Positions 32,336-41,523 of a stretch of 43,285 bases of DNA are shown here, piece by piece (within the stretch, counting starts at the first letter, position 1; each line of letters starts with the position of its first letter). Below the pieces are notes generated by a model, which saw nothing but the letters and a program-made list of their open reading frames with translations, was not told where the DNA came from and did not search any database. The stretch is taken from contig CAYZSU010000010.1 of assembly GCA_964480565.1 (NCBI GenBank), positions 1 to 43,285 of the forward strand. The letters run 5' to 3'. The translations under genes were made by a program, and so were the position numbers. Source of the DNA: CAYZSU01 sp964480565 (GTDB lineage Bacteria > UBA10199 > 2-02-FULL-44-16 > JAAZCA01).

Positions 32336-35017
32336 TTACACCCTTCCACAACATTTCTTATATTTGCGATTACTCCCACAGGGGCATAGGTCATTACGCC
32401 CCACTTTGGGAACTTGACGCCGCACTGTTTCTTGCTTGCGATCATGATCGCCTCTTGATGCCGCATGTGAGGTTTGATTTGTAAATGCATTGCTTTGCGC
32501 ATGATTAATCTGAACTGGCTGGCTTTTCTGAGTTTTACTCTGTGCACGTTCCACACTTTCTTCAGTACTTACTTGCACACGAAATACTTTTTCAACAACT
32601 TCCTCAGAAAAACGATGCATCATATTTTTAAATAGTAAAAAACCCTCTTTTTTATATTCAAGCACTGGATCTTTTTGTCCATGTGCACGCAAGCCAATCC
32701 CTTCCTTAAGATGATCCATGGATAATAAATGATCTTTCCAGAGAGAATCCAATGTTTGCAGTAATATTATCGTTTCAATCCGACGCATAATCGATTGACT
32801 ATTTTCCTGTTCACGCTGACGATAGTATTGACTAACGTGATCATATAGCAATTGCCCAACGCCTTCCTGATCGCTTAGCCCCTGACAATGCACTGAAAAA
32901 TCAAATGGCATGTTAAACCGTGCACGAACAATTTCATTTAATGTACTTGCATCAAAATCAGTTGGAATCTGAACAGGAATTTCATTTTCAACAATTGATG
33001 TAATCACTTCATCAATCATATCCAATACCATATCATGGTTTGACTCGCCTTTTAAGATGTCACGTCGACGGCCATAAACTGTTGTACGCTGCTGATTCAT
33101 CACATCATCAAATTCCAACACACTCTTACGAATCATGAAATTATGACCTTCAACTTTTCGCTGTGCATTTTCAATCGCACGTGACAGCCACGGATGTTGA
33201 ATCTCATCATTTTCTCCCATACCTATTTTGCTCATCAAGTTGGACATCCGCTCACCACCAAAGATACGAAGCAAGTCATCTTCCATGGAAAGAAAAAAAC
33301 ATGAAGCACCAGGATCACCCTGACGACCTGCACGCCCTCGAAGTTGATTATCTATTCGTCGACTCTCATGTCGCTCTGTACCCAGAATAAATAAACCACC
33401 TTGTTCGAGAACGAATTTCTTTTCTAAATCACAAATTTTACAGCACTCATTATACACTGATTCATAGGCACTTTGATCTCGATTATCTCCCAAACGCTGC
33501 TTCGCCAAAAACTCTGGATTACCTCCTAAGAGAATATCCGTGCCTCGCCCCGCCATATTTGTTGAGATAGTTACCGCTTCTTTTCGACCTGCTTGCGCAA
33601 TAATATCCGCCTCTTTTTCATGGTGTTTGGCATTTAACACATTATGAGGTACTCCACGTCGCGCTAACTTTTTAGACAGAACCTCAGATTTTTCAATGCT
33701 GATTGTTCCCACAAGCACAGGCTGACCTTTTTCAAATAACTCACATACTTGCTCAATTACAGCCTCAAACTTAGCCTGCTCTGTTTTATAAATACGATCA
33801 GGAACATCATCACGAATCATTGTTTTATGCGTAGGAACTACAACCACATCCAAATCATAAATTTTTGCAAATTCACCAGCCTCTGTATCTGCAGTACCTG
33901 TCATACCTGCCAATTTAGTATACATTCGAAAATAATTCTGAAATGTAATATTGGCTAATGTTTGATTTTCATTTTCAATGCGTACTTTTTCTTTTGCTTC
34001 AATCGCTTGATGAAGCCCATCACTCCAACGCCTGCCAGGCATTAATCGCCCGGTAAATTCATCAACAATAAGAACTTCACCATCCTTAACAACGTAATCG
34101 ACATCCCGTGTAAATAGCGCATGGGCGCGCAAACCTTGATTTACATGATGAAGCACATCAATATTTTGAGGATCATATAAATTAGAAATACGTAAACGCT
34201 TTTCCACCTCAACGACACCATCATCGGTTAACACAACGGACTTGCTTTTTTCATCAATTGTATAATGCTTATCTTTCTTTAAATATGGAATAATATTATT
34301 AATAGAATAATATTTTTCTGTAGACTGTTCTGATTGCCCAGAAATAATAAGGGGTGTTCGTGCTTCATCAATCAACACAGAATCGACCTCATCCACAATA
34401 CAATAATGAAGTGGGCGTTGCACAAATTCCTCAGGACTAAACTTCATATTATCCCGCAAATAATCAAAGCCAAACTCATTATTAGTACCATAGGTAATAT
34501 CCGAATTATATGCGTCTTGTCGTTCATCATCATTTAATCCATGTAAAATCACTCCCACACTTAAACCTAAAAACTCATAGAGCTGCCCCATCCACTTAGA
34601 ATCGCGCATAGCCAAATAATCATTAACCGTCACCACGTGAACGCCTTTACCTGCCAATGCATTTAAATACACAGCCAATGTAGCAACAAGCGTTTTTCCT
34701 TCACCTGTCTTCATCTCTGCGATGGATCCATTGTGAAGGACCAAACCGCCCATAAGTTGCACATCAAAATGGCGCATTTTCAATATACGCCAACTCGCTT
34801 CCCTAACAAGAGCAAATGCATCTGGCAGAATATCATCCAATGACTCGCCATTTGTAAGTCGGGCTTTAAATTCATCCGTACATGCTCGCAAACTATCATC
34901 GCCTATTTTTGCATATTTTTCAGATAATGAATTAACTTGATCTACTGTAAGCTGCATATCTTTCAATACGCGCTCATTTTGAGTTCCAAATATTTTTTTT
35001 ATTAATCGACCAATCAT
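32336..35017 (-). CDS. secA: Preprotein translocase ATPase SecA
   Basis: 893 residues driving Sec-dependent export at the inner membrane. Walker A is in EMKTGEGKTLVA (about 102-112), followed by YGTNNEFGFDYLRDNM, VDEVDSVLIDEARTPLIISG, TGTADTEAGEF, STNMAGRGTDI and ERHESRRIDNQLRGRAGRQGD. The C-terminal zinc motif CPCGSNRKYKKCC is complete. The MIGRLIKKIFGTQN start at 35017 with AGGA nine bases upstream is preferred over a 17-residue extension that is not SecA-like. It is downstream of an M23 peptidase gene, as in many gamma- and betaproteobacteria, but a terminator (35052-35085) lies between. The 188 bases after it, up to sctV, show no gene. Confidence 0.98.
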   Translation of the reverse strand: MIGRLIKKIFGTQNERVLKDMQLTVDQVNSLSEKYAKIGDDSLRACTDEFKARLTNGESLDDILPDAFALVREASWRILKMRHFDVQLMGGLVLHNGSIAEMKTGEGKTLVATLAVYLNALAGKGVHVVTVNDYLAMRDSKWMGQLYEFLGLSVGVILHGLNDDERQDAYNSDITYGTNNEFGFDYLRDNMKFSPEEFVQRPLHYCIVDEVDSVLIDEARTPLIISGQSEQSTEKYYSINNIIPYLKKDKHYTIDEKSKSVVLTDDGVVEVEKRLRISNLYDPQNIDVLHHVNQGLRAHALFTRDVDYVVKDGEVLIVDEFTGRLMPGRRWSDGLHQAIEAKEKVRIENENQTLANITFQNYFRMYTKLAGMTGTADTEAGEFAKIYDLDVVVVPTHKTMIRDDVPDRIYKTEQAKFEAVIEQVCELFEKGQPVLVGTISIEKSEVLSKKLARRGVPHNVLNAKHHEKEADIIAQAGRKEAVTISTNMAGRGTDILLGGNPEFLAKQRLGDNRDQSAYESVYNECCKICDLEKKFVLEQGGLFILGTERHESRRIDNQLRGRAGRQGDPGASCFFLSMEDDLLRIFGGERMSNLMSKIGMGENDEIQHPWLSRAIENAQRKVEGHNFMIRKSVLEFDDVMNQQRTTVYGRRRDILKGESNHDMVLDMIDEVITSIVENEIPVQIPTDFDASTLNEIVRARFNMPFDFSVHCQGLSDQEGVGQLLYDHVSQYYRQREQENSQSIMRRIETIILLQTLDSLWKDHLLSMDHLKEGIGLRAHGQKDPVLEYKKEGFLLFKNMMHRFSEEVVEKVFRVQVSTEESVERAQSKTQKSQPVQINHAQSNAFTNQTSHAASRGDHDRKQETVRRQVPKVGRNDLCPCGSNRKYKKCCGRV

Positions 35018-35051
35018 AATAACAATCCTAACAGTGTAAATATAATGATAA

Positions 35052-35085
35052 AAACTCCGCAAGTTCAATTGATCTAGCGGAGTTT
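35052..35085 (-). terminator. Terminator between the M23 gene and secA
   Basis: On the minus strand AAACTCCGC (35085-35077) pairs with GCGGAGTTT (35060-35052) followed by more T. It lies 55 bases after the peptidase stop and 35 bases before the secA ATG, so secA probably has its own promoter or read-through control. Confidence 0.75.
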
Positions 35086-35139
35086 GGTAATAACAAGATA
35101 TTTAAAATTACAATAAAAATACATGCCAATTTTTTACAA

Positions 35140-36126
35140 TCAATTCACAGGAAAATCACCTGTAATATACAATCTTGGGTCAACAGGTACACCATCAAAT
35201 TGAACTTCATAGTGTAAATGTGGACCAGTGCTCCGTCCAGTATTCCCAACTGCGGCTATTTTCATACCCCGGTTCACAGCTTGGCCTCTTGTCACAAAAA
35301 ACTTTGAACAATGGGCATACAATGTAGATATTCCATAGCCATGATCAATCATAATTGTTTTGCCATAGCCATTACGATAACCAACAAATGCAACAACACC
35401 ATATCCTGGCGCAATAATTGGAGTTCCTCTTGAACTGGCAATATCAATTCCTTGATGAACATGCGTATGGCGACGCTCTCCATAACTGGATGTAATTTCA
35501 CCTGAGGATGGCCAAATAGACGGTACTGCCTCAAATAAAACGAGCGATTTTCGATTATTGGTAAATACAGAATTGATATTCATTTCCAACAATGATACTT
35601 TTTCGCTTAAGTCGTCCAAATTTACATGCAATCGATGACTGGTATGCGAATCAAAAGGAAATTCCCATTCCCCCATACCCAAGGACATGGATGATCCCGC
35701 TTGCAAACTATCTCCGGAAATAGGTAGCCAATCACTTTCTTCAATTGGACCAAAACCACTTGATATTGTATTTTTTGTATTATCTGCCAATTTCTTTGCA
35801 TTGTCATTATTCATATACAATGCAATGCGCGCCACCCGATTTAATGATTTTTTCAGTTGTGCAATCTTTTGCATATAGGATTCTTTTTCATGTGCAAAAT
35901 GAGCCGCGGCAATGCGAATATCTTCCGTTTGATAATAGGCTTTTTGATAGTAGATCCAACCAGATGCAGAAATAATTAATAATAAGAAAAAAGCAAACCC
36001 AACAGCAATGATGGATTGAATCAATCGTCTAGATACTTCAAATTGACGTATAGTTGTCTGACCCTTTGGCATAATCATGATGTTAAAATGTGACGATGTG
36101 CGCCTATTGTTACTCTTCAAATTCAT
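35140..36126 (-). CDS. M23-family (LytM) membrane-anchored peptidase
   Basis: 328 residues. A basic cytoplasmic N-terminus, a membrane helix (about 37-57), a coiled coil (60-110), a linker, and a C-terminal LytM domain (about 225-322). Zinc ligands are present: the HQGIDIA motif (H-x3-D) near 235 and HLHYEV near 304, so it should be catalytically active, cutting peptidoglycan cross-links in the periplasm. Its place upstream of secA matches the order seen in Pseudomonas-like genomes. The start has no strong binding site; GGGGAG lies 6 bases upstream. The 233-base gap before it shows no other gene. Confidence 0.92.
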   Translation of the reverse strand: MNLKSNNRRTSSHFNIMIMPKGQTTIRQFEVSRRLIQSIIAVGFAFFLLLIISASGWIYYQKAYYQTEDIRIAAAHFAHEKESYMQKIAQLKKSLNRVARIALYMNNDNAKKLADNTKNTISSGFGPIEESDWLPISGDSLQAGSSMSLGMGEWEFPFDSHTSHRLHVNLDDLSEKVSLLEMNINSVFTNNRKSLVLFEAVPSIWPSSGEITSSYGERRHTHVHQGIDIASSRGTPIIAPGYGVVAFVGYRNGYGKTIMIDHGYGISTLYAHCSKFFVTRGQAVNRGMKIAAVGNTGRSTGPHLHYEVQFDGVPVDPRLYITGDFPVN

Positions 36127-36359
36127 CTCCCCTGATTCAAAATGAAATATACATTAGAATCTTGTCGGAACTATCATAGTGCCCAATCAGTGTCAATCAT
36201 TGCTGTGTTTTTCACCTATACTGTTCGCATTTCTAAACATCATACCATAAATCTAACTATAAAATATGCATTTCAAGGGGTATTTCTTGTTAATGCAGTA
36301 ATATAGACTACTCTACCACTCCCCTTTATAATAGATCTATCGTGAAAATACTCAAAGAA

Positions 36360-37172
36360 TTAATCTGACTCAGAAGATTCAATGGTTGGCTCCTCAGAAA
36401 AGTCATTATTATCCATAGATTCAACATTCACAACAACCACAGTGATGTTATCATCACCGCCACGTTCATTCGCAACATCGACCAGCCGTCCACAAACATC
36501 TGACATTTTATTACCACATACAATATCCAGAATTTCATCATTTGAAATCATATTGCATAAACCATCGGAACATAGAATAAAGAAGTCATTACTTTGCAAA
36601 TCACACACATCAATCTCTGCGTCAACATGCTCTTGAAAACCCACAGATCGCGTAATAATATTTTTAAACTTATGTTTTTTGGCATCTTCTTCTGTAATCA
36701 TACCCGCACGAAGTTGCTCACCCACCAAAGAATGATCCTTGGTAATTTGAGTAATACTATTATTACGAATACGATACACACGAGAATCACCAACATTGGC
36801 GATATAGGCATTATCATCTCGGATAAATAACACCACGCTGGTCGTACCCATCCCCTTTAAAGCATGATCATTTGCAGCGCGGTCAAACACTTCTAGACAT
36901 GCTTGGCTAATTGCATAGCTTAAATGGCTACCATAATCACCAATATCCACAGAAGAATCTTCTTGAAGAGTCATATCTGGATCTGCATCCAACTCAATCA
37001 TGACAGATTCAATGGTCTTAGCTGCAAGTTGGCTGGCAATTTCACCGCCTAAATGCCCACCCATACCATCTGCAACAACATAAAGTTGATAATTATCATT
37101 TATTAAAAAACTGTCTTCATTTTTTTCACGACGCTGACCAACATCTGTTTTTCCAAAAGCAGTCACTTTCAT
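36360..37172 (-). CDS. PP2C-type Ser/Thr protein phosphatase
   Basis: 270 residues with the standard bacterial PP2C (Stp/PrpC) metal-binding motifs in order: TDVGQRREKNEDSF (about 9-22), VADGMGGHLGGE (34-45), GMGTTSVV, NVGDSRVYRI, TKDHSLVGEQ, CSDGLCNMI and GGDDNITVVVV (about 240-250). An acidic Ser/Glu tail ends the protein. It removes phosphate from Ser/Thr in the cytoplasm. With five FHA domains encoded within 26 kb it is a natural candidate to reset that signalling, but its cognate kinase is not in the window. GAGG before ATG. No operon partner is close. Confidence 0.93.
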   Translation of the reverse strand: MKVTAFGKTDVGQRREKNEDSFLINDNYQLYVVADGMGGHLGGEIASQLAAKTIESVMIELDADPDMTLQEDSSVDIGDYGSHLSYAISQACLEVFDRAANDHALKGMGTTSVVLFIRDDNAYIANVGDSRVYRIRNNSITQITKDHSLVGEQLRAGMITEEDAKKHKFKNIITRSVGFQEHVDAEIDVCDLQSNDFFILCSDGLCNMISNDEILDIVCGNKMSDVCGRLVDVANERGGDDNITVVVVNVESMDNNDFSEEPTIESSESD

Positions 37173-37301
37173 TAAAAGCCCTCAATTCTTAATTTTTCCA
37201 GGATAATAATTGCTAATATAGAAGCCTTTCTTGTGATTGAAAAGGAAAAAATCAGCAATAACACGTTGATAATGTTTTAATTCGCACATATTACGATGAT
37301 T

Positions 37302-38639
37302 TCATCCACTTAAAACCATATTATCCACTAAAATTGACGGTGCACCATAATGCCCTGTAAATCGCAAATCATCAGCAATATCAACAATAGTTGTCATTAA
37401 TGTATGAATATTTCCAGCAACAGTAAATCCGCGAACAGGATCACCCATACATCCATTTTCAATTAAAAATCCTTCCGCACCCAAAGAAAAATCCCCTGAA
37501 ATCGAATCCGCTGTATGCACACCCAATAGATCGGTAATTATTACACCGTTTTTCACCTGAGAAATCATTGTTCGAAAGTTTTTTGATGATGGCTCAATAT
37601 AACAATTACTCACGCCAATGCGTGGCATTGCACGAATATCATCTCGAATACAACTTCCTGTTGATTTCACATCATCCAATTTAGCACGTGATTCATCGTA
37701 TAACCAGGCATCCACGCACCCTTCCCTGGCAAGCATTATTTTTTGGCATGGCGTTCCTTCACTATCAAAAGGAAATGAACCATAGCCACCTGATAACAGT
37801 CCATTATCAATAATTGTCACACAATTACTATATAATTGCTGTCCCAGCTTACCGACTAAGGCAGATTTGCCTCGTTGAATATTATCCGCAAAAAAAGATG
37901 GCGCTAAGATTTGAACTAAATAAGATGCCGCCCTATTTTCAAATATAACAGATGTTGATTGCGCTGAAATTTGTATGGCTCCCAATTTATCAATGGCGCG
38001 CTTTGCCGCATTTGAGCTTATCTGATTGACATCAATATCTTCAAAACGAGGAGAAAACATAAATTCATACGCGGATTCCGACCCATCCTGACCTGCTGCC
38101 ACTGCCGTTACTCGGCAAGATACCATTGCTCGCGAAGCCTTGGCAACAACACCCTTTGAATTAACAATTGTTTTATGCCATAAATCCTCTCGGTATAATG
38201 GGCCATATGCCCGAGATATACGACTATCCTTTGCAATAGTAGACGATTCCAACTGTCTTGCAATATTGATTTTTTCATCATCAGAAATTTCTAGAATATT
38301 TTGCCCCAATTGTTCAATAAAGTTATTTTCAGAAACAATGGGTTCTGCAATAGACACTTCACTACTTTTTGATGATATTTGAGCTGATTGTATTGCTTGA
38401 GATATTGTTTTTAAAATTGATTTTTGTGTCATATCCGTTGTCGATGCCCAACCAAAGTGATCATCGATCAAGATGCGAATGGCTAAACCTGATTGATGCT
38501 GACGTTGAAATTTTTCAACATGCTGATTTTTCACTTCAATGCTCAAACCAGAGGATTCAAGGGCATACACTTCAAAACTATCAACATCCTCAGCTGCTAG
38601 AGCAATCGCAGCATGCTCTAATATCGCATTTGTTTCCAT
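37302..38639 (-). CDS. pmbA: PmbA/TldE-type metalloprotease partner
   Basis: 445 residues of the TldD/PmbA (U62) family. It carries GLAIRILIDDHFGWASTTD near the N-terminus, PFDSEGTPCQK, and the PmbA-specific C-terminus SGDFSLGAEGFLIENG...GAPSILVDNMVLSG. It lacks the HExxxH zinc motif of the catalytic partner TldD, so it is the non-catalytic TldE subunit. The pair processes peptides (microcin B17, PQQ-type leaders) and degrades unfolded peptides. tldD is not in the window. GAGG nine bases before ATG. Flanked by intergenic DNA on both sides. Confidence 0.93.
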   Translation of the reverse strand: METNAILEHAAIALAAEDVDSFEVYALESSGLSIEVKNQHVEKFQRQHQSGLAIRILIDDHFGWASTTDMTQKSILKTISQAIQSAQISSKSSEVSIAEPIVSENNFIEQLGQNILEISDDEKINIARQLESSTIAKDSRISRAYGPLYREDLWHKTIVNSKGVVAKASRAMVSCRVTAVAAGQDGSESAYEFMFSPRFEDIDVNQISSNAAKRAIDKLGAIQISAQSTSVIFENRAASYLVQILAPSFFADNIQRGKSALVGKLGQQLYSNCVTIIDNGLLSGGYGSFPFDSEGTPCQKIMLAREGCVDAWLYDESRAKLDDVKSTGSCIRDDIRAMPRIGVSNCYIEPSSKNFRTMISQVKNGVIITDLLGVHTADSISGDFSLGAEGFLIENGCMGDPVRGFTVAGNIHTLMTTIVDIADDLRFTGHYGAPSILVDNMVLSG

Positions 38640-38771
38640 TTTTACCTCGCTACTTTCATCATAACAATATCATTATTAGAATAACAGCAATATGTACCTA
38701 TAACAAACGTTCATGCAAGTAAATTTTGAAAATGAAATATTATGAAAATCGATGAGCATAGGAAAATGCAA

Positions 38772-38826
38772 CTGAATTGGATTTTCAGGACAAACTGCAA
38801 AAAGAGACGTTCTAAAGAGCAATACC
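38772..38826. repeat. Solo left half of the 5-bp-TSD element family, inverted and degenerate
   Basis: CTGAATTGGATTTTCAGGAC and the following bases align with 24270-24325 over about 55 bases, ending in the diverged terminal repeat near AATACC. It lies in the pmbA-recN gap just downstream of recN. Confidence 0.45.
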
Positions 38827-38829
38827 ATC

Positions 38830-40512
38830 CTATGACTTTGCATGTTTCTGTGCCATAGTTAACAGTTCTTTGGCATGCAATTTTGTTGCTGAAGTAATAA
38901 CCTCACCGCCTAGCATGCGGGCAATTTCGTCAATACGATCCGTGATTGATAGTGCATTCAATTGGCTAACCGCGCGCCCCTGACATACTGTTTTGCTAAT
39001 ACAAATATGCATATTGGCATATATTGCCACTTGCGGCAGATGAGTAATGCAGACTACTTGATGATGCGAGGACAACTGTTTTAACTTGCGGCCAACGGCC
39101 TCCGCAATACTACCTCCCACACCTGTATCCACTTCATCAAAGACACTGACACTCAGGCTGTCAGAACTGGCAGAAATGGATGTTTTAATAGCCAACATCA
39201 CTCGTGATAACTCACCTCCTGAAGCAATGCGTGCTAGTGCACGAAGCGGTTCTCCCTCATTTGGAGAAAACATAATCTGTACATTATCTGCGCCAAACTC
39301 ATTTATATCTTTATCTGAAAGTGAGCGAATTAAAATTTTAAACTCCAATTCGCGCATGCCAAGCTCAATTAGGTGGTTTGAAATAATTTTTTCAAGCGAT
39401 ACTGAGGATTGATGTCGTTTTTTACTCAGCTTAGATGCAAATGTCTTTACTTTTTTATAGGCAATCGCTTGCAATGCCTCTTTTTCATCGATAATAGCAT
39501 CAAAATGCACCAAGGCATCCATATCTGATTTTATTGTTTTTGCACGTTCTAAACACGATTCAATGCTATCACCATGCTTTCGAATTAATTTACGAATTGC
39601 ATATAAGCGATCTTCTATTTCTTCCAAACGAGCAGGATCGGATTCCAAGCTATTCACATACATTTGCATATCACGGGAAATATCATCAATATAGGCTCGT
39701 GCATGATATAGGCTATCCATCCATGGTTTTACACTGGGATCATATTCCTCGCAAACTTCTACATTATGAATAGCCGCATCTATTAACTCCAAGCATGCAC
39801 CTGAGTTATTATATAAAATATTTTCAGCATCGCGAATCTTCTCCTCTAGGTTCACTGAGTATTTTAATTTTCTCTGTTCCGACTCCAATTGCTCAATTTC
39901 ATTTGGCTGGGGATTTAATGCCATTATTTCATTATATTGATGCTGCATAAAATCAATATGCTCATCCCGATTTGCTTGGCGCAACTTCAACTCCGCAATA
40001 TCCGCCTTAAGTAAGTTGTAATCATTAAAACATTCCTGAAATTGGCTTAACTCCTCATGACAATGCCCAAAAGCATCCACAATATGACGATGATAATCAG
40101 CATAAAGAAGTAATTGATGCTCATGCTGGCTTGAAATATCCAGTAATTTTATCATAATCATTTTGAGCTGACTCAGGGAAACAGGTATCCCATTGATTAA
40201 AATTCGGCCACGATTTTGCTTAGAAATTGTCCGCACAACCAGCAATTCATCGCTCTTATCACATCCCAAATTTTCACATAAACGCCAAATACTGGCAGAA
40301 ATTTTCGTAAATGTTCCTGAAACAATAGCTTTATCACAACCAGAGCGAATCATATCATTTTGTGCGCGAGCCCCCATTAATAAGGATAACGCCTTAACAA
40401 CAATACTCTTTCCTGCGCCAGTTTCCCCAGTAATGATATTATAGCCCTCATGGAGATCAATGCTCAGTTCATCAATTAATACAAAATCCTTTATATATAA
40501 ACTATCCAACAT
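38830..40512 (-). CDS. recN: DNA repair protein RecN
   Basis: 560-residue SMC-like ATPase for double-strand break repair. Walker A GETGAGKS (about 29-36), a long coiled-coil middle (about 150-350), the ABC signature RIASGGELSRVMLAIK (about 425-440), and Walker B SVFDEVDTGVGG (about 455-466) with ITHLPQVA after it. The start MLDSLYIKDF has a good AGGAG site five bases upstream; a 38-residue extension in the same frame is not RecN-like. Length is normal. Confidence 0.96.
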   Translation of the reverse strand: MLDSLYIKDFVLIDELSIDLHEGYNIITGETGAGKSIVVKALSLLMGARAQNDMIRSGCDKAIVSGTFTKISASIWRLCENLGCDKSDELLVVRTISKQNRGRILINGIPVSLSQLKMIMIKLLDISSQHEHQLLLYADYHRHIVDAFGHCHEELSQFQECFNDYNLLKADIAELKLRQANRDEHIDFMQHQYNEIMALNPQPNEIEQLESEQRKLKYSVNLEEKIRDAENILYNNSGACLELIDAAIHNVEVCEEYDPSVKPWMDSLYHARAYIDDISRDMQMYVNSLESDPARLEEIEDRLYAIRKLIRKHGDSIESCLERAKTIKSDMDALVHFDAIIDEKEALQAIAYKKVKTFASKLSKKRHQSSVSLEKIISNHLIELGMRELEFKILIRSLSDKDINEFGADNVQIMFSPNEGEPLRALARIASGGELSRVMLAIKTSISASSDSLSVSVFDEVDTGVGGSIAEAVGRKLKQLSSHHQVVCITHLPQVAIYANMHICISKTVCQGRAVSQLNALSITDRIDEIARMLGGEVITSATKLHAKELLTMAQKHAKS

Positions 40513-40659
40513 AATAACTCCTAAATTTTTATTCATCAGGGTATACCCGCAACACCCACCTCTCGCATTGCGCCTCACATTAAATAAGGTATGAAAATAA
40601 TTATCAGTCATCATATATTCTGGCAATAGGTGAGATCAAAATAGTGCTAAATAACTTCC

Positions 40660-40706
40660 CCGTGCCAGGCATGGATGGGATTGTACGGACTTCATGCCTG
40701 GCACGG
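40660..40706. repeat. Palindromic hairpin repeat, copy 1
   Basis: CCGTGCCAGGCAT (40660-40672) pairs perfectly with ATGCCTGGCACGG (40694-40706) around a 21-base loop. A second copy in the same orientation is at 41420-41466, and the two bracket a small open reading frame. Confidence 0.75.
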
Positions 40707-40812
40707 ATTAGCATTTGGAGCACATAACCCCAATTCCTGAACACATATCTCCTGCATTCCTGAAAAATACATAACGAGAAATCAGCCAAACAACCTACAT
40801 ATCCCTATTTTT

Positions 40813-41193
40813 ATGAGTTTAATGTTTATTTTGTCATCTTTCGCATCGTCATGTATTGAGGCATACATAACAATGCGCAGCAACAAAGGAAAGAGTATTT
40901 CTGCTATCATCCATCAGGCGGATAAGCGCTCTGGCATTAAAGAAACAGTACGACATCTATGCGACATTGGAAATCAAATCACCTGCCTCGTTATGTTTTT
41001 CACGGGAATGCAGGATATCTGCCAATTGCTGGCCAATAAATCGCTAATCATTATATGGAAGACTCCTATTTTTCACCAGTCCCTTTATGGACCGCCCGAG
41101 TGGGTACAACGAATGACAGATAAGTATCATCGTATCAAAAAAACAATACCTTCCGATGAAATATCGGATTTGGCGATACCGCCTGATAAATGA
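40813..41193 (+). CDS. Possible small protein, unknown
   Basis: 126 residues, not recognised. Hydrophobic N-terminus (MSLMFILSSFASSC) could be a signal or lipoprotein signal peptide, though the following residues fit poorly. The C-terminal half is polar (GPPEWVQRMTDKYHRIKK). No ribosome binding site precedes the ATG; a later Met (residue 21) has GAGG but 11 bases away. It occupies the otherwise empty recN-rarA interval between two copies of a palindromic repeat. It may be a real accessory gene, a remnant, or chance. The 330 bases after it hold only the second repeat. Confidence 0.32.
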   Translation: MSLMFILSSFASSCIEAYITMRSNKGKSISAIIHQADKRSGIKETVRHLCDIGNQITCLVMFFTGMQDICQLLANKSLIIIWKTPIFHQSLYGPPEWVQRMTDKYHRIKKTIPSDEISDLAIPPDK

Positions 41194-41419
41194 TTTAGCC
41201 TATGATCATCAAAATAAGAGTATTTCAATAGTCCTCAGGTAGTAAGATATGCAGTCATTTGCCTAGATTCCAAAAAATGATCAAACAAATGAGATAGTGA
41301 TGAGCAAATGCAATCATTTTGCATGAATTAATGTCAGAATATGGTCGTGTATTATCTTCCAAACAGCAAAATCCGCAAAAAAATACGAAAAATGAGAAAA
41401 TAACTCAATTGCAAAATCC

Positions 41420-41466
41420 CCGCGCCAGGCATGGAAGGGGTCGCACGGATTTAATGCCTGGCACGG
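41420..41466. repeat. Palindromic hairpin repeat, copy 2
   Basis: CCGCGCCAGGCAT (41420-41432) pairs with ATGCCTGGCACGG (41454-41466) with one mismatch; the 21-base loop is similar to copy 1. It lies 57 bases before the rarA start. Confidence 0.75.
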
Positions 41467-41523
41467 AAAATTAAAATTTCATACTTGATAAGGGAACGCG
41501 TCTTATGCCACGGTACATATATT

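Noticed and set aside
40513..40626. 38-residue N-terminal extension of RecN
   Set aside because: RecN proteins begin at the LxxLxIxDFxLID segment, and AGGAG is correctly placed before the inner ATG.
40699..40715. A TGGCAC-type sigma-54 promoter-like sequence next to the palindromic repeat
   Set aside because: The GG and GC elements are one base out of the invariant spacing, and the TGGCACG is part of the repeat arm.
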